Assembly: GCA_019359325.1 (NCBI GenBank) | Contig: JAHHHN010000005.1 | Location: forward strand, 248,001 to 312,000 | DNA length: 64,000 nucleotides | From: Mojavia pulchra JT2-VF2 | Lineage (GTDB): Bacteria; Cyanobacteriota; Cyanobacteriia; Cyanobacteriales; Nostocaceae | Reading direction: 5' to 3' | Shown here: positions 53,676 through 61,892 of the stretch, in pieces | How the letters are laid out: every line of letters starts with the position of its first letter | Numbering within the stretch: position 1 is the stretch's first letter | Translations under genes and position numbers: made by a program | Notes under the pieces: model-generated | The model's database searches: none | Seen by the model: only the letters and a program-made list of their open reading frames with translations | What the model was told of the DNA's origin: nothing

Positions 53676-54626
53676 ATGGTGGAAACGATCACATTAGGAC
53701 AAAATGGGCCAACTGTTACCCCCCTTTGCATTGGCACTTGGGCTTGGGGCGATCAACTCTTTTGGAGTTATGGCGATGGCTATGGTCTAGAACAATTGCG
53801 AGAAGCCTTTACAGCAGCTCTAGAGGCTGGTGTTACCTTTTTTGACACTGCGGAAATCTACGGTCTGGGAAAGAGCGAGGAATTTTTAGGGCAATTTATG
53901 CAACAGGCACAACAACCTGTGCAAATCGCTACAAAGTTTGGCCCTCTGCCTTGGCGCTTTACCGGGCAATCAGTCTCCGATGCTTTAACAGACAGTCTTA
54001 AGCGTTTACAAGTAGAGCAAGTTGCCCTCTATCAAGTACATTGGCCTTTTACCTTCTTTTTGAGCCAAGAAACGCTAATGAATGCTTTAGCAGATGAGGT
54101 GAAGCGGGGGAGAATTGCCGCAGTTGGTGTTAGTAATTACTCAGCAGCGCAAATGCGAGAAGCACAACAAATATTGGCAAGTAGGGGAATCCCCCTAGCG
54201 GTCAACCAAGTACGCTATTCTTTACTCACCCGTAAAATTGAAAGTAACGGCATTCTCAAAACGGCTCGTGAGTTGGGCGTAACCATCTTGGCATATAGTC
54301 CTTTAGCCCAAGGATTACTCACAGGCAAATACACCACCGAGTCTACTGAAACCCCTACTGGTGCTAGAAAGATAGACCCCCGATTTAATAAAGAAGGCTT
54401 GCAAAAAATTTCACCAGTGATAACTTTATTACACCAATTGGGAGATAAGCACAAACGCACGCCTGCTCAAGTAGCCCTTAATTGGTTAATTGCTCAGGGA
54501 AATGTCATCCCGATTGCTGGGGTGAAGACAGCCCAACAGGTAAAACAAAATGCTGGCGCTTTGGGTTGGAGATTAAGCGATGAAGAAATTAGCGAGCTAG
54601 AAAAAGTTAGTCGCCCTTGGCTGTAG
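53676..54626 (+). CDS. Aldo/keto reductase
   Basis: 316 residues of the AKR (TIM-barrel) superfamily. The catalytic tetrad region is FFDTAEIYGLGKSEEFLG, with Asp and Tyr, IATKFGPLPW with Lys and YQVHWPF with His; the NADPH-binding region near the end has IPIAGVKTAQQVKQNAGAL. It reduces carbonyl substrates; substrate unknown. Monocistronic in appearance, with the next gene convergent. Confidence 0.93.
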   Translation: MVETITLGQNGPTVTPLCIGTWAWGDQLFWSYGDGYGLEQLREAFTAALEAGVTFFDTAEIYGLGKSEEFLGQFMQQAQQPVQIATKFGPLPWRFTGQSVSDALTDSLKRLQVEQVALYQVHWPFTFFLSQETLMNALADEVKRGRIAAVGVSNYSAAQMREAQQILASRGIPLAVNQVRYSLLTRKIESNGILKTARELGVTILAYSPLAQGLLTGKYTTESTETPTGARKIDPRFNKEGLQKISPVITLLHQLGDKHKRTPAQVALNWLIAQGNVIPIAGVKTAQQVKQNAGALGWRLSDEEISELEKVSRPWL

Positions 54627-54636
54627 TGATTGTTAA

Positions 54637-55212
54637 TTACTCAAATACAGGGGGCCACAGTTCTGATACTGTGAGTTCCCAACCAGGTAGTAAATCTGGT
54701 AGTGTCAGTTTGTCGTTGTCTTGTAAGACTATTGGTTCTTGGTTGGGTCTGTAAACTATTAGCGTCAATTGATCGGGGTCAATGAGTATACCAACCGAAG
54801 AGCCAAGTTGCAAGAATAGCTGAATCTTTTCTACTAGTGTTTTAATACGGTCTGACTTAAATTTTATCTCTACCATCAAGTCAGGTACTAGTTCCACAAA
54901 GTCACGCTGGCTTTTTTTGAGTCTATCAGCACGAACAAAAGACACATCGGGAGCGCGAAGATTTCGTTTTTCATTATCTGCTCCCTTTCCGTTTTCAGTG
55001 TCTATGGGCAGAATAAAACCAGCGCTTGAACCAGTTACGCGACCTAATTTTCGTGGACGTACCCAGTTGCCCAGTAATCTGATAAATTCAGCACCTATTT
55101 CTTCTGAAACATAATCTGATGGCCCCATAACCAAGATGCTACCATCCACCAGTTCTATCTGCCATTCTGGATGTTCTGTTTGGATCTGCTCTAAATCTGT
55201 AATGGTGAACAT
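54637..55212 (-). CDS. Uma2-family (DUF820) putative nuclease
   Basis: 191 residues. Motifs are ELVDGSILVMGPSDYVSEEI, GFILPIDTENGKGADNEKRN, RAPDVSFVRADRLKK and LVPDLMVEIKFKSDRIKTLV, the usual Uma2 order of Glu, Asp, Glu and Lys. Third copy of this family in the window and the most distant of them. Only 10 bp separate it from the convergent aldo/keto reductase gene. Confidence 0.9.
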   Translation of the reverse strand: MFTITDLEQIQTEHPEWQIELVDGSILVMGPSDYVSEEIGAEFIRLLGNWVRPRKLGRVTGSSAGFILPIDTENGKGADNEKRNLRAPDVSFVRADRLKKSQRDFVELVPDLMVEIKFKSDRIKTLVEKIQLFLQLGSSVGILIDPDQLTLIVYRPNQEPIVLQDNDKLTLPDLLPGWELTVSELWPPVFE

Positions 55213-55348
55213 AAGACTACAGAAAATCCACCTTGATTATGTTCCTACAAACTAGACTATCCCGAAAATTGAGCATTACAAAAGATAGTTTTATAGTTTG
55301 TTGTGAGGACAGTATTTTTTATGAAAATAGAAACCACAGATGGACAAC

Positions 55349-55437
55349 GGACACTTGCTACAACGGGGAGGCAGTCCGTTGGGCGGCTTCGCCGACTTGA
55401 AGGAACTGCCGTGGGAACCCCCAAGAGCGCAGTGTCC
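55349..55437. mobile_element. Nested palindromic repeat element
   Basis: Outer ends GGACACT and AGTGTCC are perfect inverted copies; inside, GGCAGT (55370) pairs with ACTGCC (55410), and GGCGGCTTCGCC forms a central hairpin. GC-rich compared with its surroundings and without coding capacity, it fits a small mobile or MITE-type repeat. Confidence 0.55.
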
Positions 55438-55553
55438 TCCAGATAAACACTGATGATTTATCTGTATTTATCGGTGGTTCCCAATCATCAGCTTGGATGA
55501 ACTAGCTGTGACAATTCAGGTGAAAGTCAAGAGACTTCCACTCATAACTCAGA

Positions 55554-57095
55554 TTATGAAGCTGATTCTCTAGCTGTAGATGAACCTAGCTTTTGATTAG
55601 CAGGAGAAACAGAAGCATCTCGACGGCTTGTCTTTAGCTTTGGCTTGGGAGTAGCACGTCTTTCATCTTCCCCAATATTAGTGTCTGATTTACTCCAAGA
55701 GGAGCGGGTACGCTCTCCAGAAGCATCACGACGCTTAACTAACTTAGGTTTGGGAGAGGGGGCGTTGTCCTCTTGGGGAATCTCAATATCTGAATTTAGC
55801 CAAGCCGGACGAGTTTGATCGTAAGCGATTTGCAAGGCAGCAGCAGCGATCGCCTGAGCATCGTATTTCTCAATTAGTTCGCTGACTATCGGCAAAAATG
55901 AAGCTAGGCGTTCGCCTGTTAAAGCTTCTCCCACCTGTTCTTGCAATTTATGGATGTGCCGTGCCTCAATTTGTGCCCGTGTGGGAATTGACAGCAACTG
56001 CCAACTTTGGCGGTTATGGCGTTCAAATACCTGCTGTTTACGGCGCTCAAATGGCTGCACTAAAGAAATTGCTGTGCCTTCCTTACCAGCTCGACCAGTA
56101 CGACCAATGCGGTGGACGTAAGTTTCTACGCTATCGGGTAAGTCGTAGTTGATCACATGTGACAGTTGATCTACATCTAACCCGCGTGCCGCAATATCAG
56201 TTGCTACCACCCAACGCACTTGACGATTGCGGAATCGGCTCAATAAGCGCTCCCGTGCTTGTTGTGACAAGTCACCGTGGTATTCATCGACACTGTGCCC
56301 GGCTGCTTGCAGTTGACTGGTGAGTTCTGCGGCTGTGCGTCTGGTGCGGACGAATATCAAAGCTGATTCTGGGTCTTCCATTTCCAGAATCGGCTGTAAT
56401 GCTTTAGCTTTTGTCCAGTGGCGAGGTATAAGGTAAGCTACCTGATTGATTTTATTGGGGGCAGCTTTTGGCTGTTCGACGGTGACTGTCGCAGGCGATC
56501 GCAAAAACTTGTTCACCAACTGGCGAATTGATGGCGGCATTGTTGCCGAGAATAAAGCTGTTTGGCGATCCTGGGGTGCTTGGGACAGGATTTTGATTAC
56601 ATCGTCGATAAAGCCCATGCTCAACATTTCATCAGCTTCATCCAACACAAACCACTTCACCTGGTCAAGCTTTAGACAGCCTCTGTCGAGCAAGTCTATT
56701 ACCCGTCCTGGCGTACCTACGACCATATGAACGCCGCGTTTAAGTTGTAAAATTTGGCGGTCGATTGATTGACCACCGTAAATTGCTAACACCCGCAAGC
56801 CTTCGTCACCAATGAATTGGGCGATGGCATCATGAACTTGCATGGCTAACTCACGAGTGGGAGTTAAAACCAGCGCTTGTACGGCCTTTTGATTAATATC
56901 TAGCCGTTCTAAAATTGGCAGCGAAAATGCTGCTGTTTTACCAGTTCCAGTTTGGGATTGACCAACTACATCACGACCCGCCAGCAGTTGTGGAATAGCT
57001 TGGGATTGAATGTTAGTTGGTGTGGTGAAACCAATTTTTTCTAATTGTTCTACGCGTTCTTGTGAAATACCTAGTTCTTGAAACGAAAGATTCAT
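55554..57095 (-). CDS. crhR: CrhR-type DEAD-box RNA helicase
   Basis: 513 residues. The core has SQTGTGKT (47-54), PTRELA, DEAD (152-155), SAT, HRIGRTGRAGKEG and the ARGLDV motif. A long basic, Ser/Arg-rich tail (about 425-513, SPKPKLVKRRDASGERTR) is typical of cyanobacterial CrhR/CrhC proteins. In Synechocystis CrhR is redox- and cold-regulated and encoded downstream of rimO, as here. AGGAG precedes the ATG at 57095; the upstream TTG adjoining it is discarded. Confidence 0.9.
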   Translation of the reverse strand: MNLSFQELGISQERVEQLEKIGFTTPTNIQSQAIPQLLAGRDVVGQSQTGTGKTAAFSLPILERLDINQKAVQALVLTPTRELAMQVHDAIAQFIGDEGLRVLAIYGGQSIDRQILQLKRGVHMVVGTPGRVIDLLDRGCLKLDQVKWFVLDEADEMLSMGFIDDVIKILSQAPQDRQTALFSATMPPSIRQLVNKFLRSPATVTVEQPKAAPNKINQVAYLIPRHWTKAKALQPILEMEDPESALIFVRTRRTAAELTSQLQAAGHSVDEYHGDLSQQARERLLSRFRNRQVRWVVATDIAARGLDVDQLSHVINYDLPDSVETYVHRIGRTGRAGKEGTAISLVQPFERRKQQVFERHNRQSWQLLSIPTRAQIEARHIHKLQEQVGEALTGERLASFLPIVSELIEKYDAQAIAAAALQIAYDQTRPAWLNSDIEIPQEDNAPSPKPKLVKRRDASGERTRSSWSKSDTNIGEDERRATPKPKLKTSRRDASVSPANQKLGSSTARESAS

Positions 57096-57241
57096 CAACT
57101 CTCCTAGATTTTATTTTGGATTTTTGGATTAGTCATTTAGTGAGCTAGTGCGGTCTTGGGGTTTCCCCCATGAGCAACTAGCGAACCCTAAGGGCCATTG
57201 GTCACTAATCATTGGTGATTTGAAAAGGAACAAATCATAGA

Positions 57242-58561
57242 TCAGTTATTGACAACTTGACCATAGAGGTCATAGGTATCAGCGCTTTGGATTGCTACTG
57301 GCACAATCGTGCCTAACTTTGCCTCACCATCGACATATACCTGTCCGTCTATTTCTGGGGAAAATCTGCCAGACCGACCAATTAATTCTCCACTTTCAGG
57401 ATTTTCTTGCTCAATCAGGACATCAATGATTTTCCCTACCTCCTGTTGGTTCTTCTGCCAAGCTATCGGTTGCTGGAGTTCCATGAGTCGGTGCCGACGC
57501 TCATCCATTACTTCTTGGGGCAACTGATTGGGCAGCTTGTAAGCAGGGGTTTCCTCCTCTGGCGAAAAGGTGAATACACCAACATGGTCAAATTCATGCC
57601 GCTGGACGAACTTTAATAAATGCTCAAAATGCTCTTCGGTCTCTCCTGGGAAGCCAACAATAAATGTTGTCCTGAGTACAGATGATGGTAGCGCCGTCTT
57701 GATGCGCTCAATAATCCCATCGTTTACCCGTCCTTGCCACGGACGATTCATGGCGCGGAGAATTTCAGGATGAGAATGTTGCAAGGGCAAATCCAGGTAG
57801 GGTAATACGTTGGGTGTTTCTTGGATTGCCGCTATGACATCTGGTGTCAATCCAGTGGGATAAGCATAGTGCATTCGTATCCAGGGTACATCTACTTCCC
57901 CCAAAGCGCGAAGTAATTCGGCTAACTTTGGCTGACCATAAATATCCAAGCCATAATTTGTGGTGATTTGGGAAATTAGAATAATCTCTTGTACCCCTTG
58001 GCTAGCTAACTGCTTGGCTTCAGCAACAATGGATTCAATGGTACGCGATCGCTGCTTTCCTCTCAGATAAGGAATAATACAAAACGCACAACGATAATCA
58101 CATCCTTCGGCCACCCGCAGATAAGCTACGCCTTCGGTTGTAGTGCGGTAGCGCGGTGTAGTTTCGTCGGCAATATAAGTTAGTTCGGCACTAACCTGAT
58201 TGACCCGCTCTCCTTGTTCTACCCGCTCAATTACATTTACAATTTTGTGATAATCGCCTGTACCTACTACGGCCACTGCTTCTGGCAACTCCTCCAATAA
58301 TTGTTCTTGGAAGTGCTGGGCCATACAGCCAGTGATCACGATTTTTTTATTCGCCTCTGCCAACTCTACCAAAGTTTTGACAGATTCAACTCTTGCTGCT
58401 TCGATAAAACTACAGGTATTAACAATAACGTAATCGGCTAATTCTTCATTGCTATCTACGCCGTAGCCTGCTTCTACAAGCAGTCCTAGCATATGTTCTG
58501 TGTCAATTCGATTTTTCTCGCAGCCCAGGTGAGAAATTGCAATTGTTGGCTTGTCACCCAT
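57242..58561 (-). CDS. rimO: RimO, ribosomal protein S12 methylthiotransferase
   Basis: 439 residues with three domains. The UPF0004 domain carries a second Fe-S cluster (Cys14, Cys50, Cys79). The radical-SAM domain has CDYRCAFC (Cys154, Cys158, Cys161). The C-terminal part is TRAM-like. RimO adds a methylthio group to an Asp of S12. It is upstream of crhR on the same strand with a 146-bp gap, the arrangement described in Synechocystis where the dicistronic mRNA is processed between the two genes. Confidence 0.96.
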   Translation of the reverse strand: MGDKPTIAISHLGCEKNRIDTEHMLGLLVEAGYGVDSNEELADYVIVNTCSFIEAARVESVKTLVELAEANKKIVITGCMAQHFQEQLLEELPEAVAVVGTGDYHKIVNVIERVEQGERVNQVSAELTYIADETTPRYRTTTEGVAYLRVAEGCDYRCAFCIIPYLRGKQRSRTIESIVAEAKQLASQGVQEIILISQITTNYGLDIYGQPKLAELLRALGEVDVPWIRMHYAYPTGLTPDVIAAIQETPNVLPYLDLPLQHSHPEILRAMNRPWQGRVNDGIIERIKTALPSSVLRTTFIVGFPGETEEHFEHLLKFVQRHEFDHVGVFTFSPEEETPAYKLPNQLPQEVMDERRHRLMELQQPIAWQKNQQEVGKIIDVLIEQENPESGELIGRSGRFSPEIDGQVYVDGEAKLGTIVPVAIQSADTYDLYGQVVNN

Positions 58562-59233
58562 ATTTTGAAAAAATCTTTAGGTTTTGTCTTGTAGACAAAC
58601 ACTAAAGAGTGCTTGCCTCGCTCTGTTTTTATCGGCATCCTTATCTGGACAGTGAGCAAAGTGATAAATTTGAAGGTTATCACTGTCAGCAACTGTCGCG
58701 AATCTATGACCATAACATCGATTAGGGCCATGTTATGATGCTTTTATTAACTTGTTCCTCAGGGTAAGATAGAGTGTCTTTGGGTACATTTGACACTTGT
58801 TATATTTTTTAACAATTCGTCTATTGGTATTTTACATTGCCAAGAGCGTGTGCGTTGTTAATTTACCCATCGGGAAGCCGCCCAAAGGGCTTGTTGTGAG
58901 AAGTCGCTACCCTCAGGGAAATCGCGCTTGCGACTACGCCTAATCAAGCAGTAATGCTATCCTTCGGATCAGGCAAGTCCTACGATAATGCGTAGGTGAG
59001 AGGCCTAAACCATGGGAAGCTGCCTCGCGTCTTGTGAGTGGCAAACTCCTCTTGTAGTCCAGATTATATCTTAACATATCTTATGAGAGGTTTTACGCCA
59101 ATTTCCACCTTAGGGGGGAGGCAGTAAAGCAACCCAGATAAAACAAGCTTGACTAGTTAGTGAAAAGTCAATAGTTAGAAAATTCTAGACTCTGGACTTT
59201 GAACTGTTGACTCCGCGAAGCGAATTTAAAGAC
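58562..59233. other. Structured intergenic region rimO / btpA
   Basis: No gene, but four consecutive stem-loops lie at 58880-58996: GCCC-AAA-GGGC; AGTCGC ... GCGACT (58902-58935); ATCC-TTC-GGAT (58959-58969); CCTACG-ATAATG-CGTAGG (58979-58996). It also contains the divergent promoters of rimO and btpA. A non-coding RNA or a repeat island is possible. Confidence 0.5.
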
Positions 59234-60082
59234 GTGGACTTATATCAGCTATTTAAAACTCGAACTCCGATTATTGGTGTGGTTCATCTACTACCGCTAC
59301 CTACCTCACCCCGTTGGGGAGGTAGCCTAAAAGCAGTAATTGACCGCGCTGAACAAGAAGCAACAGCTCTAGCAAGTGGAGGTGTTGACGGCATTATTGT
59401 AGAGAACTTTTTCGACGCGCCGTTTACCAAAAACCAGGTCGATCCAGCAGTTGTGAGTGCCATGACCGTGGTAGTGCAACGAATACAGAATTTGGTGACC
59501 TTGCCTATAGGCTTAAATGTTTTGCGGAATGATGCTAAAAGCGCAATGGCGATCGCCACTTGTGTGCGGGCACAATTTATCCGGGTTAACGTCCTTACAG
59601 GGGTGATGGCAACCGACCAAGGATTAATTGAGGGAGAAGCCCATCAATTACTCCGCTATCGGCGAGAGTTAGGCAGTGATGTCAAAATTATGGCCGATGT
59701 TTTGGTAAAGCACGCTCGTCCTTTAAGTTCCCCAAATCTCACGGTGGCTGTCAAAGACACTATCGAAAGGGGTTTGGCAGATGCGGTGATTTTGTCCGGC
59801 TGGGCTACTGGTAGTCCTCCTAATATAGAAGATTTGGAACTGGCTTGTGGTGCGGCAAATACTACACCAGTATTCATTGGTAGTGGGGCGAATTGGGAAA
59901 ACATTGCTACACTCATGCAGGCAGCAGATGGTGTCATTGTTTCCAGTTCCCTAAAACGCCACGGTCGGATTGAACAGCCAATTGACCCGATTCGCGTTAG
60001 TCAATTTGTAGAAGCCGCACGTCGGAGTTGGAACTCTAAGGGTGAACCCAAATCAATTTCCTCAGTGAGCATACATTCTTAA
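59234..60082 (+). CDS. btpA: BtpA-family photosystem I biogenesis protein
   Basis: About 282 residues from GTG (MDLYQLFKTRTPIIGVVHLL). It has the family blocks PLPTSPRWGGSLKAV, GVDGIIVENFFDAPF, IGLNVLRNDAKSAM and DAVILSGWATGSPP, a TIM-barrel-like fold. In Synechocystis BtpA is a peripheral thylakoid protein required to accumulate photosystem I reaction-centre proteins. The frame extends nine codons upstream to a TTG; the GTG matches the family start better. VKOR gene follows on the same strand. Confidence 0.93.
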   Translation: MDLYQLFKTRTPIIGVVHLLPLPTSPRWGGSLKAVIDRAEQEATALASGGVDGIIVENFFDAPFTKNQVDPAVVSAMTVVVQRIQNLVTLPIGLNVLRNDAKSAMAIATCVRAQFIRVNVLTGVMATDQGLIEGEAHQLLRYRRELGSDVKIMADVLVKHARPLSSPNLTVAVKDTIERGLADAVILSGWATGSPPNIEDLELACGAANTTPVFIGSGANWENIATLMQAADGVIVSSSLKRHGRIEQPIDPIRVSQFVEAARRSWNSKGEPKSISSVSIHS

Positions 60083-60226
60083 GTACTGGGGACTGGGGAT
60101 TGGGGACTGGGGACTAGGGACAGGAGGACAAAGAGGATAAAGGAAAATAACCAATGCCCAATTCTCAATGCCCAATGCCCAATTCCCAATTCCTAATCCC
60201 TAATCCCTAATCCCTAATTACAGTTT
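60083..60226. repeat. STRR heptamer tract
   Basis: Tandem GGGGACT and GGGGATT units, then complementary CCCAATG and CCCTAAT units. Self-complementary halves between btpA and the VKOR gene. The same words as in the tract at 44165-44341. Confidence 0.85.
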
Positions 60227-61210
60227 ATGATTCGCCGCCGTTCTACACCTTGGATTTATAAATGGTCGCGTCCATTGATTGCCGCGATCGCCGGACTGGG
60301 TGCCCTAATAACAGGTTATCTCACCATAGAAAAGTTAACAGGAGGCAGTGCAGCTTGTGTCGCGCAAGCTGGTGTTAGAGGTTGTAATGATGTGCTTTCC
60401 AGTCCTTGGGCAACGGTTTTGGGCCAGCCATTAGCTTTGTTTGGGTTTTTGGCTTATACCAGTATGGTGATATTTGCTTTGGCTCCCTTCGCATTAAAAC
60501 CAGCAAACAACAGCCGCAAACAAATAGAAAACTTGACGTGGTTGCTGTTATTGGTGGGAGCGATCGCCATGACCATATTCAGCAGCTACTTAATGTACAT
60601 ACTCGCATCCCAAATCAAAGCCTTCTGTCCTTATTGTATTGGCTCGGCTTTGTTCTCCCTCAGCCTTTTGGTACTGACGGTTATCGGTCGTGATTGGGAG
60701 GATATTGGGCAAATCTTCTTCACTGCCATTATTGTGGGGATGGTAACTTTGGTTGGCACTTTATGGGTTTATTCTGGGGTGAATCAATCTGGTGTTACCA
60801 CTGAATCAACTCCTGGCAAACCCGTACAAATTAGCTTTACTCCCAAAGTACAACCTAACCCGGCATTTGGTTGGGAAACCACCACTACCTCCGGTGAGGC
60901 GGAAATAGCCCTAGCAAATCATCTTGCTAAGATCGGCGCTAAGGAATACAGTGCTTATTGGTGTCCACACTGCCACGAACAGAAATTGCTGTTCGGTAAA
61001 GAAGCTGAACAGATAATCAATGATCGTGTTAAGGTAGAGTGCGCTCCTGATGGACTCAAAGCTCAACCAGAATTGTGTAAAGCAGCAAAAATAGAAGGCT
61101 TTCCTACCTGGATCATCAATGGTAAAAGCTATAGCGGAGTGCAAAATTTAGAGGAACTGGCAAAAGTTTCTAATTACACTGGCCCCCGTAACTTCAAGTA
61201 TTTTAAATAA
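60227..61210 (+). CDS. VKOR-thioredoxin fusion, disulfide-forming oxidoreductase
   Basis: 327 residues. The VKOR domain (about 15-165) has loop cysteines Cys44 and Cys53 and the redox pair CPYC (Cys134, Cys137) next to the quinone site, with four to five membrane helices. The C-terminal thioredoxin-like domain has WCPHC (Cys246, Cys249), then ECAPDGLKAQPELC and GFPTWIINGK. The protein oxidises thiols in the lumen or periplasm and passes electrons to quinone. In Synechocystis a homologous fusion is needed for photosystem assembly, fitting its place next to btpA. Confidence 0.95.
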   Translation: MIRRRSTPWIYKWSRPLIAAIAGLGALITGYLTIEKLTGGSAACVAQAGVRGCNDVLSSPWATVLGQPLALFGFLAYTSMVIFALAPFALKPANNSRKQIENLTWLLLLVGAIAMTIFSSYLMYILASQIKAFCPYCIGSALFSLSLLVLTVIGRDWEDIGQIFFTAIIVGMVTLVGTLWVYSGVNQSGVTTESTPGKPVQISFTPKVQPNPAFGWETTTTSGEAEIALANHLAKIGAKEYSAYWCPHCHEQKLLFGKEAEQIINDRVKVECAPDGLKAQPELCKAAKIEGFPTWIINGKSYSGVQNLEELAKVSNYTGPRNFKYFK

Positions 61211-61265
61211 GCTAGCTTGAACAAGACATTTTCTAGCAATTTAGCTATTTTTTATACCAAATAGT

Positions 61266-61316
61266 CAACTGGTTGCATAAAGCGAGATTTGCTTCCGGTT
61301 GGCTTTTTTATTTTTG
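61266..61316 (+). terminator. Rho-independent terminator of the VKOR gene
   Basis: CAACTGG (61266) pairs with CCGGTTG (61295-61301), one G-U pair, followed by GCTTTTTTATTTTTG. Stem is short but the T-run is strong. Confidence 0.7.
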
Positions 61317-61892
61317 CTAATAATTAATTAGGTAATATATATAGCAATTCTTAGACTCTAAAGCTAAGTATACCAAAAAGGAGATGACATAGAAGATGTG
61401 ACTAATATTTAATACTGGTATGTATTGTAATTACTGCTTGACTATATATAGGATTCAAGAATTATTTGCAATTACTATTTTACTTGCAGATGTCATCCCA
61501 AAATGAGCAAGCCATGAAATATCTACCAAGTATATTCACTTATGTAATTTTTACTTTTATTAATTATATTTAAAGTATTAAAAATGCTTTTTAATATCCA
61601 ATTATGCAGACACTTAATGCCAAGGTTCCTTAACAATAATATACTTCTGTTACTAATAAACAATATTTAGACTTAACTTGTGTTGTGAACGCAAATGTTT
61701 TACTTGCCATTTAATCAGATAATAAGGAGTCATAAATAATGATGTATTAAAACTATCCAAAGTTGTTTTTACAAATTTAACTGAGTTGAAAAAATTCTCA
61801 GTAAGTCAACATAGCCTATGCGTAAGCTATATTCGCTACGGAGTTGATAGCTATAGGAAATAGAGAGTATTTCTCCCCACTAGGTAATGGGA
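61317..61892. other. AT-rich gene-free stretch upstream of the CHASE2 gene
   Basis: No gene seen. AT-rich sequence with a structured segment near 61805-61860 (AGCCTATGCGTAAGCTAT and further inverted phrases). It holds the promoter of the diguanylate cyclase gene. Confidence 0.35.
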
